Both the position numbers and the translations under genes were made by a program. A DNA stretch of 64,000 nt from contig NZ_JAAIIG010000012.1 of the NCBI RefSeq assembly GCF_012932375.1, forward strand, positions 1 through 64,000, written 5' to 3'. This document shows positions 36,484-45,378 of the stretch, in pieces. Position 1 is the first letter of the stretch; every line of letters begins with the position of its first letter. This DNA is from Bifidobacterium olomucense. GTDB taxonomy: Bacteria; Actinomycetota; Actinomycetes; Actinomycetales; Bifidobacteriaceae. The notes below the pieces were generated by a model that was not told the DNA's origin, did not search any database, and saw only the letters and a list, made by a program, of their open reading frames with translations.

Positions 36484-36514
36484 ACCCTAGGTCGGTTCAT
36501 CCGCCTAGGGTTTT
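36484..36514 (+). terminator. Terminator after tRNA-Thr
   Basis: ACCCTAGG and CCTAGGGT arms with a 12-base loop, then TTTT. It separates the Thr and Leu tRNA units. Confidence 0.8.
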
Positions 36515-36554
36515 GCATATAGGTTGCACTGCTCGTCCGAGGGGATGCAGCCAC

Positions 36555-36635
36555 GCGCGAGTGGCGGAATTGGTAGACGCGCAGGATTTAGGTTCCTGTG
36601 TCTTTGACGTGTGGGTTCAAGTCCCATCTCGCGCA
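36555..36635 (+). tRNA. tRNA-Leu (anticodon TAG)
   Basis: Acceptor GCGCGAG/CTCGCGC, anticodon stem CAGGA/TCCTG around loop TTTAGGT, a long variable arm (TGTCTTTGACGT) as in class II tRNAs, and T-loop TTCAAGT. 81 bases including discriminator A. Confidence 0.95.
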
Positions 36636-36802
36636 CCTCTACAAGACCCTGCATTCCTAAGATCCCAAGCCGTGCGCGTCACGATGCCAATATGACAAGG
36701 CCGCATCGTCCACGCTGTGAGAGGAAACATCGCCATCGCTGCCGTCACGTCCGATACCGCGAGGATAGTGGTTGCCGTACCAGGGACGAGGAGGAGATAA
36801 GA

Positions 36803-37804
36803 GTGTCCGCCATACTTACACCCGCAGGACTGTTGCTGATCATCCTCGCCGGATACCTGTTCAAACGCTTCGGACTGTTCGGTCAAAGCGACTATCGTGT
36901 GCTGCAAACCGCCGAATTCAACATCGTGCTTCCCGGCGCAATCATCTATTCGTTTGCCACGAATCCGCACGACATTTCACTGATGTGGATTTCGCTGGTG
37001 GCCTTCCTGTTCGCCTTCATCCCGGTGGTGTGCATCTTCGTCGCTACGCGCCGGCGCAATGTGACCGACCGCGCGTTCCTGATGCTCAACGGCGCCGGAT
37101 ACAACCTCGGATGTTTCTGCTTCCCCGTCGTACAGTCGTTCTGGGGGCCTGGTGCTGTGGTGCCGGCAGCCATGTTCGATATCGGTAACTGCATTATGGT
37201 GGCCGCTGGCACCAATGTACTCACCCAACAGCTGCTGCACATCCAGCCCGGCAAAACGCTTGCGGAACAGCATGCCGGGTCTGCGCCCACACTGCCCTAT
37301 GAGAAGCCCAAGGACCGCGACGCCCGTAGGCTCGCCCGGCATGCGCTGCTGCGCACCATCGCCAAAAGCTTCTTTGGATCCGTACCGTTCGACACTTACC
37401 TGCTGATGTTGGCGCTGACCATCGCCAACATACACATCCCCGATTGGATCGCCACGATCTGCCAACCGTTGAGCGGCGCAAACGCGTTGGTCTCCATGCT
37501 GATGGTGGGCATGTTGATGGATATGCCGCAATCCCGGCATGACGTTAAGGAAGTGCTGGCCGTAATTGCCTGGCGCGTACCGTTCTGCATAGTGTTCGCC
37601 TGCGTCTCGTGGTTCCTGATGCCCTTCTCCGCCTCGATTCGTGCGGTAATGGTGATTTGCGCGCTGGCACCGATCGCCATCTTCTCCACTCTGTTTACCG
37701 ACAAGGTGCTAGGCAACGCCAAACTCGCCGGATTCTCGCTGTCGGTCACGGCCATTATCTCGCTGGTAATGATGGCCGTAGCCCATACGCTGATGGGCGT
37801 GTGA
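36803..37804 (+). CDS. AEC-family (auxin efflux carrier-like) transporter
   Basis: 333 residues from a GTG at 36803, chosen because GAGGAGGAG precedes it; an ATG-started frame further up would overlap tRNA-Leu. About ten helices in two halves: ILTPAGLLLIILAGYLFKRFG, FNIVLPGAIIYSFA (the unwound crossover helix of the family), NGAGYNLGCFCFPVVQSFWGP, and in the second half IHIPDWIATICQPLSGANALVSMLMVGMLM and ALAPIAIFSTLFTDKVLG. The family exports or imports small carboxylates such as malate; the substrate is unknown here. It is isolated between tRNA units. Confidence 0.88.
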   Translation: MSAILTPAGLLLIILAGYLFKRFGLFGQSDYRVLQTAEFNIVLPGAIIYSFATNPHDISLMWISLVAFLFAFIPVVCIFVATRRRNVTDRAFLMLNGAGYNLGCFCFPVVQSFWGPGAVVPAAMFDIGNCIMVAAGTNVLTQQLLHIQPGKTLAEQHAGSAPTLPYEKPKDRDARRLARHALLRTIAKSFFGSVPFDTYLLMLALTIANIHIPDWIATICQPLSGANALVSMLMVGMLMDMPQSRHDVKEVLAVIAWRVPFCIVFACVSWFLMPFSASIRAVMVICALAPIAIFSTLFTDKVLGNAKLAGFSLSVTAIISLVMMAVAHTLMGV

Positions 37805-37948
37805 TTCCTTGACTTCTCGTGGGCTACACTGCAATCGAGACGATTGGTGGACGATGGTCCAAATCGTGTAGCCCATGAATTCACATACATTGAATTCACA
37901 TACAAACAAAAAATCCCGTAGCATCCAATGCCACGGGAACAACACGGG

Positions 37949-38021
37949 TGGGCGATGTAGGAATCGAACCTACGACCCCTTCGGTGTGAACGAAGTGCGC
38001 TAGCCGCTGCGCCAATCGCCC
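37949..38021 (-). tRNA. tRNA-Val (anticodon CAC)
   Basis: On the minus strand acceptor GGGCGAT/ATCGCCC, anticodon stem CTTCG/CGAAG around TTCACAC, T-loop TTCGATT. Reads GUG. First of three minus-strand tRNAs in close series. Confidence 0.95.
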
Positions 38022-38066
38022 GAATATTTCGAGGCTTACCGGCTAACCCACCGATAAAACTCCGAG

Positions 38067-38138
38067 TGGGCGATACAAGATTCGAACTTGTGACCCCTTC
38101 CGTGTCAGGGAAGTGCGCTACCTCTGCGCCAACCGCCC
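38067..38138 (-). tRNA. tRNA-Val (anticodon GAC)
   Basis: Minus-strand acceptor GGGCGGT/ATCGCCC with one G-U pair, anticodon stem CTTCC/GGAAG around CTGACAC, T-loop TTCGAAT. Reads GUC/GUU. 45 bases from the other tRNA-Val, similar enough to be a duplication. Confidence 0.95.
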
Positions 38139-38173
38139 GGGTCATCATCCGGCCGACGGTCCGGCCTTCCGAG

Positions 38174-38246
38174 AGCGGACAACGGGACTCGAACCCGCGG
38201 TCTCAACCTTGGCAAGGTTGCGCTTTACCAACTAAGCTATGTCCGC
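38174..38246 (-). tRNA. tRNA-Gly (anticodon GCC)
   Basis: Minus-strand acceptor GCGGACA/TGTCCGC, anticodon stem CAACC/GGTTG around TTGCCAA, T-loop TTCGAGT. Reads GGC/GGU. First gene of the Gly-Val-Val tRNA unit. Confidence 0.95.
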
Positions 38247-38590
38247 ATGTGTTGTTTGAAGCAACAGATGAACAAGATACGCTATTTGGCGGAAAATGCA
38301 TAATCCTCGCGTGTCTCCGCAGAATTTCAACGTTTTTAGCATCCGCAAAGTCAGCCCAGCACCATCATGCGCTCATACTCAATCAACATGTCAGATGTGA
38401 CCCTGCTCACTCCGACCCGTCACACGCCGTATTCTACGCTCAACGCGAAGGAATTCTCGGATAGGACGACGCATAATAGGCATTGTTATATATCGACATG
38501 TGCACCGACGGCTAGCGGCATGACGTCAGAATGCCTTATCAGGCGCCAACTGCTTAGCCACTGTGCATGACATAAGACAAGGGGAATGCA
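38247..38590. other. Divergent spacer before FMN reductase gene
   Basis: 344 bases without a gene. It must hold the promoter of the minus-strand tRNA unit and that of the reductase gene. Only weak boxes are seen (for example CATAAT near 38472), so none is called. Confidence 0.4.
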
Positions 38591-39151
38591 ATGACCAAGC
38601 TCCTGTTTGTTGTGGGAAGCCTGCACAAGAACGGCTTCAACCACCAGCTCGCCGACGAGGCCAAGGCTCTTATCGGCGATCGTGCCGAGGTGGAGTTCCT
38701 GAACTACGCCGATGTTCCGTTCTTCGATCAGGACGTGGAGTTCCCGAACCCGCCGGCTGCCGTCAACACCGCCCGTAAGGCCGTTGTCGAGGCCGACGGC
38801 GTGTGGATCTTCTCCCCGGAGTACAACTACAGCTACCCGGGCGTGCTGAAGAACCTGCTGGATTGGCTGTCCCGCCCGCTGGAGCCGTTCCCGGCCGAAT
38901 CCGCCTCCGTGCTGGCCGGCAAGAAGGTTGCCATCTCTTCCGTGGCTGGCCAGTCCGCCGGTGCCGGCACTCGCGCCAAGCTCAACGAAGTGCTGGGCTT
39001 CAACAAGGCCGATGTGCTGCCCGTTGACGAGCAGGCCGGTTTCGCTCTGGCTCCGGAAGCCTGGGGCACTGGCGAACTGGGCCTGTCCGATGAGGATAAG
39101 GCCCGTCTGGCCGCCGAAGCCGACGCATTCCTGAAGTTCGTCGCAGCCTGA
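38591..39151 (+). CDS. NADPH-dependent FMN reductase family protein
   Basis: 186 residues; ATG at 38591 after AAGGGGA. Flavodoxin-like fold: LLFVVGSLHKNGFNHQLADEA with the phosphate-binding loop GSLHKNGFN, EFLNYADVPFFDQD, and GVWIFSPEYNYSYPGVLKNLLDWLSR, the hallmark of the NADPH:FMN/azoreductase (YieF/ChrR-like) group, then GKKVAISSVAGQSAGAG. It would use NAD(P)H to reduce flavin, quinones or other acceptors in the cytosol and help against oxidative stress. It stands alone with a hairpin after the stop. Confidence 0.9.
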   Translation: MTKLLFVVGSLHKNGFNHQLADEAKALIGDRAEVEFLNYADVPFFDQDVEFPNPPAAVNTARKAVVEADGVWIFSPEYNYSYPGVLKNLLDWLSRPLEPFPAESASVLAGKKVAISSVAGQSAGAGTRAKLNEVLGFNKADVLPVDEQAGFALAPEAWGTGELGLSDEDKARLAAEADAFLKFVAA

Positions 39152-39177
39152 GACTTAACGTTCTAGTCTCCAACCTA

Positions 39178-39214
39178 AGATACCCCGCCAATCGAGACCG
39201 GTGGCGGGGTATCT
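39178..39214 (+). terminator. Hairpin terminator after FMN reductase gene
   Basis: Perfect 13-bp arms AGATACCCCGCCA/TGGCGGGGTATCT with an 11-base loop, 27 bases after the stop codon. No clear U-run follows; a repeat element starts three bases later. Confidence 0.65.
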
Positions 39215-39217
39215 GCA

Positions 39218-39406
39218 TTACAAGGGGCCAATTTCCGCTGCCTGATACACCTATCTGCCCTACAAGGGGCTGCCGAGCAAGTACGCAAGCTCGCAAAACG
39301 GCATAACGGCGTCGGCATGTAGGACCGAATATGGGTATTCTCGTCCCAGAGTAGCCCCTTGTAGAACAGATAGATCTATCGGACAGCGGAAATCGACCCC
39401 TTGTAA
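39218..39406. repeat. 189-bp ACAAGGGG inverted-repeat element
   Basis: Two ungapped 54-base arms (39218-39271 and 39353-39406) are inverted copies matching at 46 of 54 positions; both begin TTACAAGGGG and end ACAAGGGGCT, so the word ACAAGGGG occurs four times. The 81-base centre also folds (GCCGA/TCGGC). There is no open reading frame of note and no target duplication. It has the shape of a MITE or a long structured RNA. Confidence 0.8.
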
Positions 39407-39463
39407 GCGAGATATCCCACAATACGCTCCACGGTAAGTCGGCGAACGCTCGATAATAGACAC

Positions 39464-40054
39464 ATGGCACCATCATCGACGTTTCACACCATGTTTCACG
39501 CCACAACAGACACGCCTATCGGTCGAATGATCATGACGACGGACGGCAAAGCGCTGACGGAACTCTGTCTCGAAAACTGGTGGTGGGCACCGAGCAGCGT
39601 CGACACCGACCTCTCCGCAACCAATGCCGCAAGCCCCGATAGACAGCCCGACATGCCCGAAGCAGCCCGTATCATCGTCCACCAGACCCAAGCCTGGCTT
39701 GCCGCCTATTTCGCCGGCGAACACCCCACGCTGGATTCCGCTCCCCCGCTCAGCGCGCAAGGCACACCATTCCAACATGAGGTATGGGACCTCATCACCG
39801 AAATCCCCTATGGACAAACAGTCAGCTATGGGGCAATAGCCGCCGAACTTGCCGAAAGGCGCGGCGGAAGACGCATGGCCGCGCAGGCCGTGGGCGGCGC
39901 GGTAAAGCGCAACCCGATTACCATCATCGTGCCCTGCCATCGCGTAGTCGGCTCCGGGCGATCCTTCGGCGGCTACGGAGGTCACCTCGACGTCAAAGCC
40001 GAACTGCTCGACTTGGAAGGAGTGGATCTTTCACGGTTCGATCTGCCCCACTAG
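39464..40054 (+). CDS. ogt: Methylated-DNA--protein-cysteine methyltransferase
   Basis: 196 residues. The active-site motif IVPCHRVVGSGRS is present, with FQHEVWDLITEIPYGQTVSYGAIAAEL before it (DNA-recognition helix and Tyr/Arg region) and the end SFGGYGGHLDVKAELLDLEG. It transfers the alkyl group from O6-methylguanine to its own Cys. A short insertion is seen in the N-terminal domain (about 45-60). The first ATG is only six bases after a GATAAT box, with no ribosome-binding site, so the mRNA is probably leaderless; the next in-frame ATG is nine codons on. Confidence 0.93.
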   Translation: MAPSSTFHTMFHATTDTPIGRMIMTTDGKALTELCLENWWWAPSSVDTDLSATNAASPDRQPDMPEAARIIVHQTQAWLAAYFAGEHPTLDSAPPLSAQGTPFQHEVWDLITEIPYGQTVSYGAIAAELAERRGGRRMAAQAVGGAVKRNPITIIVPCHRVVGSGRSFGGYGGHLDVKAELLDLEGVDLSRFDLPH

Positions 40055-40423
40055 TCAAACCACATCGAGAGACCTCAGCAGTCTCGCCCGCCCCCCCACA
40101 CACCTCACATATGCCGCCAAAATTCGACGATATTATTCGATTATTCGTACATGCCGCACAATTCCGCACCGCACGCACGTTGCGCCATGCCAGCAGAGCG
40201 TCGTCATCATCTCACGCCATGTCATGCACCACCATCACATCACGCCGCGCACCCCGCATAATCCCACAACCTCAGGAAAGATGCCGAGAAACACCACCAC
40301 ACATCGTTCGCCGAGGGAACATCCTCGAAGAGGCGCACCCGCCAAAAACGTACAATCTTGTCGTACAAAGTTTCCGGCATCACCCTGATGGATCGGCGCA
40401 CCAAGGAGGATAAAGGAGGATAG
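40055..40423. other. Spacer before Mbeg1-like gene
   Basis: 369 bases without a gene. CGTACAA occurs twice around TCTTGT (40345-40364), and TACAAT there could be a -10. A strong ribosome-binding site AAGGAGGATA is duplicated before the ATG at 40424. Confidence 0.45.
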
Positions 40424-41791
40424 ATGACCAACATCATCGACTATTCGCGTACGGAAACGCGCTCCTTCTCCGACCTCGCCTTCAACGAAGTGGACGCATT
40501 GGTTTTCGGCACACTGATCTACGAGGATGTGGCCAATATATGCCCCGCGCTGATGCTGGATGAATCCCAGCCCGACACCGCTGCGGGAGGATCGTTCGCC
40601 GCACGTCTGCGCGCTTTCGAGCCAAAGCATCCGCTGATCTGGCTCAAAAGGCTCTGGCACCCGGTTCTGGAATCGGTCAGCCTTGAGGAGGCCAACACCG
40701 AGCTGCATCGCTCGCTCAGCACGGAAGCCGACGACAAGCCGCATGATCCGCAAGTGGTTTCGGTACTTGACCCACAGCTGACGCATCAGCTGTTCCAAGC
40801 CGCGGCGGGCAATCCACGATTCGCGCAGGTCCGCTTGGGGGCGGTCGCCGAGCATATCAACCGCGGAGAGCAAACCCAGTTCGCAGCGGCTACGTTCCAA
40901 CTGCCGGATGGACGCAGCCGTCGCGACCCCACACATAAGGGCACGTTGGTGATTTCCTTCCGTGGCACCGATGATTCACTCATCGGCTGGAAGGAAGACT
41001 TCAATATGGCCTTCCAATACCCGGTACCGGCGCAACGGGCCGCCAGCGCCTATGTGGATACGGTGGCAAGACTGTGGGAAGGGCCATTGATACTGCTCGG
41101 CCACTCCAAAGGCGGCAATTTGGCGATTTACGCGGCCATGAACGCTTCAGACACTGTGCAACGACGCATTCGGCATATTTATTCGCTAGACGGCCCCGGC
41201 TTCCCGCCGGAAATCGTGGCCAGCCCGTCTTATCTCGCCATTCAGCCGAAGGTGACGAAAATCGTGCCGAGCTCGTCGATTGTGGGCATGGTATTCGAGA
41301 CGCCCGAGCCGTGCCGCGTGGTCGCCTCCGATTCAGACGGCATCATGCAACATTCCGCGTATACCTGGCAGGTGGAGGGTGACCGATTCGTCACCGAGCC
41401 GACGGTGAGTTCCGGTTCGCAGCTGTTCAACGAGCAGCTCAATCATTGGATTGCAGCACTGACGCCCGAGCAACGCGAACGAGCCGTAGACGCGCTGTTC
41501 CGCGTGCTGCACGCCGGAGGAGCCAACAGTTTCAGCGACGTGATGCGCAATTTTCCGCTGTCGATACCCCCAATGCTGGGGGCATATGTAGGGCTTACGC
41601 CGGAAGACAGACGGCATTTGACCGAGGCCTTGGCATTGCTGATCAAGGCCTCCGCTACGAAGAACAAACGCACCGAGACGGCCCCGGCCCCGGATGACGC
41701 CCGCCCGTCAGAAGCAGCCACGAGCGACTCCACGCATGCCGACGAAGAGAGCAGCGAACCAGCAGGTCCTTCCGGAATCGACACCATATAA
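40424..41791 (+). CDS. Mbeg1-like (DUF2974) alpha/beta hydrolase
   Basis: 455 residues; ATG at 40424 after a doubled AAGGAGGATA. N-terminal FSDLAFNEVDALVFGTLIYEDV, central FRGTDDSLIGWKEDFNMAF (lipase-3/Mbeg1-like signature), and the nucleophile elbow LLGHSKGGNLAIYAAMN (GHSKGG) are the family features. SLDGPGFPPEIV and PSSSIVGMVFE with later H include the other catalytic residues. Likely a cytosolic serine esterase or lipase of unknown substrate. The C-terminal 60 residues are low complexity (Thr, Ala, Glu, Ser). Confidence 0.88.
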   Translation: MTNIIDYSRTETRSFSDLAFNEVDALVFGTLIYEDVANICPALMLDESQPDTAAGGSFAARLRAFEPKHPLIWLKRLWHPVLESVSLEEANTELHRSLSTEADDKPHDPQVVSVLDPQLTHQLFQAAAGNPRFAQVRLGAVAEHINRGEQTQFAAATFQLPDGRSRRDPTHKGTLVISFRGTDDSLIGWKEDFNMAFQYPVPAQRAASAYVDTVARLWEGPLILLGHSKGGNLAIYAAMNASDTVQRRIRHIYSLDGPGFPPEIVASPSYLAIQPKVTKIVPSSSIVGMVFETPEPCRVVASDSDGIMQHSAYTWQVEGDRFVTEPTVSSGSQLFNEQLNHWIAALTPEQRERAVDALFRVLHAGGANSFSDVMRNFPLSIPPMLGAYVGLTPEDRRHLTEALALLIKASATKNKRTETAPAPDDARPSEAATSDSTHADEESSEPAGPSGIDTI

Positions 41792-41813
41792 GGGCCCGCT
41801 TCACTGTCAATCG

Positions 41814-41924
41814 TTGCAATTGGACAAGGTGCGCAATATTATGAGTGGGCAACATAACTAGACAGTACGTCTGGACATGATGTCTAGACAATGCGCCAAG
41901 CCAATATGCCCAGACATCATGTCC
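41814..41924 (+). promoter_or_regulatory. TetR gene promoter and TCTAGACA-type operators
   Basis: -35 TTGCAA (41814-41819) and -10 TATTAT (41837-41842), 17 bases apart. Downstream are AGAC-agtac-GTCT (41860-41872), the palindrome TGTCTAGACA (41881-41890), and a perfect 13-bp inverted pair GGACATGATGTCT (41873-41885)/AGACATCATGTCC (41912-41924). These overlapping sites probably bind the TetR protein encoded at 42013. Confidence 0.7.
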
Positions 41925-42012
41925 ATAACCATGTCGTCGCACCGGCACAGGCGCACGACGATGGCAGTACAGACAGGCGTCGCACTGCCCACAGCAAAGA
42001 GAGGGAGACCAC

Positions 42013-42699
42013 ATGCCACGTCCACGCCGTGATTCCGAAGTCCTGCCCGCACGCGAACGCATGGAAAACGCGTTCTGGGAATTACTGGCCGACCGGGATT
42101 ACCGTAAGATCACCGTCACCGACGTGGTGCGCGAGGCCGGCGTGAATCGTAACTCGTTCTACTACCACTATTCCGACCTGCAGGAACTCGCCGATGCCTC
42201 CATCCTGCACCAGGTGGAAGCCACACCGATTCAGCACGCGCCCGATCCAAACGGCAATCCCGAAGAGCAGTGGCGCGAGCGCGTCAGCGCCATATTGTCC
42301 GATCCGGAGCAACGTCAGCGTCTTGACCGTCTGGCCCTGCTCGCCGGCCCCCACAGCACATTGGACCTGACCGAATCCTTACGCGACTTCGCCCGTCTGC
42401 AAATGCTCAGTACGCTGGAACTCGACCCCCAGCACGTCAGTCTGCAAACCGATCTCATGGTGGAATTCACCGTGGGCGGACTGTTGGCCGTGCTCCAACG
42501 CTGGCCCGAACTCAGCGGCACCATCGAGCTCGACGATCTGCTGAAGGAGGATGTGGCCGTGCTGGCCATGGGCATCTATCTGGCCATGAGCCGCGAAGAC
42601 ATGCTTTCCTACTGGAACCGTATTTTCGCCCAGCATCAATGGCCTGAGCTTGACGGGCAATTCCCCAAGCACACCCAATCACCATCGTTCCACGCCTAA
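42013..42699 (+). CDS. TetR/AcrR-family transcriptional regulator
   Basis: 228 residues; ATG at 42013 after GAGGGAGA. The N-terminal helix-turn-helix is DRDYRKITVTDVVREAGVNRNSFYYHYSDLQELADA, close to the TetR consensus. The ligand-binding part (about 60-210) is helical and shows no recognisable specific motif. Likely self-regulated through the palindromes at 41860-41924. Possible targets are itself, the aspartase and the channel gene downstream, but no match of the operator was seen before those. The last codons lie inside a 12-nt tandem repeat. Confidence 0.85.
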   Translation: MPRPRRDSEVLPARERMENAFWELLADRDYRKITVTDVVREAGVNRNSFYYHYSDLQELADASILHQVEATPIQHAPDPNGNPEEQWRERVSAILSDPEQRQRLDRLALLAGPHSTLDLTESLRDFARLQMLSTLELDPQHVSLQTDLMVEFTVGGLLAVLQRWPELSGTIELDDLLKEDVAVLAMGIYLAMSREDMLSYWNRIFAQHQWPELDGQFPKHTQSPSFHA

Positions 42700-42757
42700 A
42701 CCCACGCCTAAACCCACACCTAAACCTAGGCCTAAGCCCAAGCCTAAACCTAAGCCC
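42692..42757. repeat. 12-nt tandem repeat CGCCTAAACCCA-type
   Basis: Five and a half units: 42692-42703 and 42704-42715 are identical (ACGCCTAAACCC); the next three differ by one to four bases (ACACCTAAACCT, AGGCCTAAGCCC, AAGCCTAAACCT), then AAGCCC. The first unit contains the TetR gene's stop codon. The pattern resembles a telomere-like CCTAAACC string by chance of base composition. Confidence 0.8.
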
Positions 42758-42863
42758 TCATCTCCCTCGCCCTACCGAATCAATCACGCTCAGTGACTGT
42801 TCTCACAGGGCGCAATCACGCGAGGCACTGGCGTTTCAGCATCTTCAACGGAATGATGGAACC

Positions 42864-44366
42864 ATGAGCGAAATGACGAACACTGCATCAACGTATCCGG
42901 GATCCGCCGACCAAAAGCAAGCCAATCCCGCTGGCCCGGCCGCAACAGTCCCGACCCGCTTGGAACATGATTGCATCGGGCAATTGGAAGTCCCTGCGAA
43001 TGTGTATTGGGGCATCCACACCCAGCGCGCCATCGCGAATTTCCCGGTTTCCGGCATCTCGGACGGCCAGCACCCTGAACTGATTCGCGCATATGCCACG
43101 GTCAAGCGCGCCTGTGCCAGCGCCAACGAAGAGCTCGGACTGCTGGAACCGGTTAAGGCCGAAGCGATTCGCCAAGCCTGTCTGGAGATCGAATCCGGCA
43201 AATTCGCCGATCAGTTCCCTGTGGACGTCATGCAAGGCGGCGCGGGCACCTCGGCCAATATGAACATGAACGAAGTGATCGCCAACCGTGCGTTGGAGAT
43301 TCTCGGCCATGCTCGCGGCGAATACACCGTCATTCATCCCAATGACGACGTCAACGAATCACAGTCCACCAACGACACCTATCCGGCGGCATGCAAACTG
43401 GCGTTGATCGATGCGCTGGGGCCACTGGCCGAAGCCACCAAGAAGCTGGCTCGCGCCTTCCATGATCTGGCGGATAAGCACATCAATGATGTGACCATCG
43501 GCCGTACGCAACTTCAAGATGCGGTGCCGATAACGTACGGTCAGGAGTTTCATGCCTTCGCCACGTTGCTCAAATCCGATCTCGTGGCCTTCGACCGCGT
43601 GGTGCCTCAGCTCGCGCAACTGAACCTTGGCGCCACGGCCATCGGCACCGGCATCTGCGCGGATCTCAGGTTCCGCAAATCCGCCATCGACCATCTGGCG
43701 CGCATCACCGGACTGCCCGTTACCGCAGCCCCCGACCCTGTGGCCGCCATGACTGATATGGGTGCGTATGTGGCAACGTCAGCGGCGATCAAGAACCTCG
43801 CCGTGCATCTCAAGAAGGCCGCCGACGACCTCAGGCTGCTCAATTCCGGCCCGAGATGCGGCTTTAACGATCTCAATGTACCGGCCCGTCAGGCAGGTTC
43901 GTCCATTATGCCGGCCAAGGTGAACCCGGTTATCCCGGAATGCGTCAATCAGTGCTGCTTCATGATTTTCGGCATGGATGTCACCGTGAACTGGGCGGTG
44001 GCCGAAGGCCAACTGCAGCTCAACGCCTTCGACCCGGTGATGGTGCATGAACTGCTGACCGGCATGTCGCTGCTGACGCGCGCAATGACCACCTTCCGCG
44101 TCAACTGTGTGGAAGGCATCGAAATCAATACCGAACAGGGACGCGTCTATGCGCAGTCCTCCCCCTCGATCTCGGCAGCGCTCAATCATTACATCGGCTA
44201 CGAAAAGGCCGCGGACATCGCCGCCGAAGCCGTACGTACCGGCCGAACCGTACGCGAAGTGGCCGGCGAGCGCACAGATCTGCCGGCCGAGCAGCTCGAC
44301 GAGATTCTCGATCCGATTCGGCTGTCGCGCGGCCTCGGGCAGACCTGCCGCGAGCATCTCGTCTGA
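42864..44366 (+). CDS. aspA: Aspartate ammonia-lyase
   Basis: 500 residues. Fumarase/aspartase superfamily: GGAGTSANMNMNEVIANRALEILG, NESQSTNDTYPAACKLAL, GRTQLQDAVPITYGQEFHAF, and the catalytic-loop signature GSSIMPAKVNPVIPE. The TGICADLRFRKSAI region and the LQLNAFDPVMVHELL stretch fit aspartase rather than fumarase C, which has different residues there, but a fumarase-type substrate cannot be wholly excluded. It splits L-aspartate into fumarate and ammonia in the cytosol. An N-terminal extension of about 25 residues precedes the usual start. Confidence 0.88.
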   Translation: MSEMTNTASTYPGSADQKQANPAGPAATVPTRLEHDCIGQLEVPANVYWGIHTQRAIANFPVSGISDGQHPELIRAYATVKRACASANEELGLLEPVKAEAIRQACLEIESGKFADQFPVDVMQGGAGTSANMNMNEVIANRALEILGHARGEYTVIHPNDDVNESQSTNDTYPAACKLALIDALGPLAEATKKLARAFHDLADKHINDVTIGRTQLQDAVPITYGQEFHAFATLLKSDLVAFDRVVPQLAQLNLGATAIGTGICADLRFRKSAIDHLARITGLPVTAAPDPVAAMTDMGAYVATSAAIKNLAVHLKKAADDLRLLNSGPRCGFNDLNVPARQAGSSIMPAKVNPVIPECVNQCCFMIFGMDVTVNWAVAEGQLQLNAFDPVMVHELLTGMSLLTRAMTTFRVNCVEGIEINTEQGRVYAQSSPSISAALNHYIGYEKAADIAAEAVRTGRTVREVAGERTDLPAEQLDEILDPIRLSRGLGQTCREHLV

Positions 44367-44512
44367 TCATTCGCCGGTCCCTACAGTGAGTCGGCTGGCT
44401 TGGGGCCTTGCTGAACCAGCCGAATTACGTTCTGCAGACCCCCTCTGCCCCGCCGTCCGAAAAGTCACGTAGCCACGCATCCACGCTTCCTCCAAAAACG
44501 ACTGTTACGGTG

Positions 44513-45316
44513 ATGCGTATGACTGATTTTTCGAGCTTGGTGACGACTTGGTTCCACACGAACGCCGGCAAATTGATTTGGCTGTTGCTGGTGACGGCGG
44601 TGGCGTTCGTGGCAGACCGGGTAGTCAGTCGTGTCTTACGTAAGGTATTGGATCGTTCGCAGATTCCCAGCGCGTCGATTTTCATCAATCTGACGCGCAC
44701 GGTGATCTGGGTGCTGGCGGCGGCCATGGTGCTGCAACCGGTGTTCGGCATCAATCCCACCACGCTGGTCACCGCTCTTGGCGTCGGCGGCGTCGCCCTT
44801 TCGCTGGGCCTGAAAGACACCATCGCCAACGTGATCGGCGGCTTCGGCCTGATGCTCGGCCGTGTGATTCAACCGGGCGACTTGGTGTCCATTCAGGGCG
44901 TCAGCGGCACCGTGGTCGATATCACGTGGCGTCATTCGATGATTGAGACTCGCGCCGGCGACCGTATGGTCATCCCCAATTCGATTCTCAATACGGCTTC
45001 GTTAACGAAACTGACTCCCATCAACGAAGGCATGGTCACGGTGGAGTTCACGGCCAAGGCTTCCAGCGACCTGAACGAGGTGAGTCGGGATCTGGTGGCC
45101 TGCGTGGCTCAGGCCACGGCCGGTGTGGCGCAGGAGGGGCGCGGGCCGATCGTCAAGTTCGTCGGCTTCTCGCCATACGGCGTCACCGGTCAGGTTCTGG
45201 TGTTCGCCGCGCCAGGCATCCTGCTTTCCACCGTGCGAGACCTTGCCACACGCGCCATTGCCGAGACAGGCCAACGGTATCTGGTGGAAGATGGTGGTTC
45301 GGCGGACAACGTGTGA
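44513..45316 (+). CDS. mscS: MscS-family mechanosensitive channel
   Basis: About 267 residues from ATG at 44513 (a second at 44519); an upstream frame adds unlikely residues. Three membrane helices: LIWLLLVTAVAFVADRVV, LTRTVIWVLAAAMVLQPVF, and the pore helix LVTALGVGGVALSLGLKDTIANVIGGF with the Gly/Ala packing of MscS TM3. The beta domain follows (GDLVSIQGVSGTVVDITWRHSMIET, VIPNSILNTASL). The cytoplasmic alpha-beta end is short. It releases osmolytes upon sudden swelling. It comes 146 bases after aspA. Confidence 0.9.
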   Translation: MRMTDFSSLVTTWFHTNAGKLIWLLLVTAVAFVADRVVSRVLRKVLDRSQIPSASIFINLTRTVIWVLAAAMVLQPVFGINPTTLVTALGVGGVALSLGLKDTIANVIGGFGLMLGRVIQPGDLVSIQGVSGTVVDITWRHSMIETRAGDRMVIPNSILNTASLTKLTPINEGMVTVEFTAKASSDLNEVSRDLVACVAQATAGVAQEGRGPIVKFVGFSPYGVTGQVLVFAAPGILLSTVRDLATRAIAETGQRYLVEDGGSADNV

Positions 45317-45378
45317 TCCGTCAAACCGCCTGACGTTGTTATTGGCGCTTGCGTTGGTGTTCGCGTTGGTCGATTCAT

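Noticed and set aside
39218-39406. Insertion sequence
   Set aside because: No transposase frame, no target duplication and only 189 bp; at most a MITE-like element.
42692-42757. Telomere-like CCTAAACC string as a chromosome end or origin feature
   Set aside because: It is a short 12-nt tandem repeat in a circular-type bacterial context with genes on both sides.
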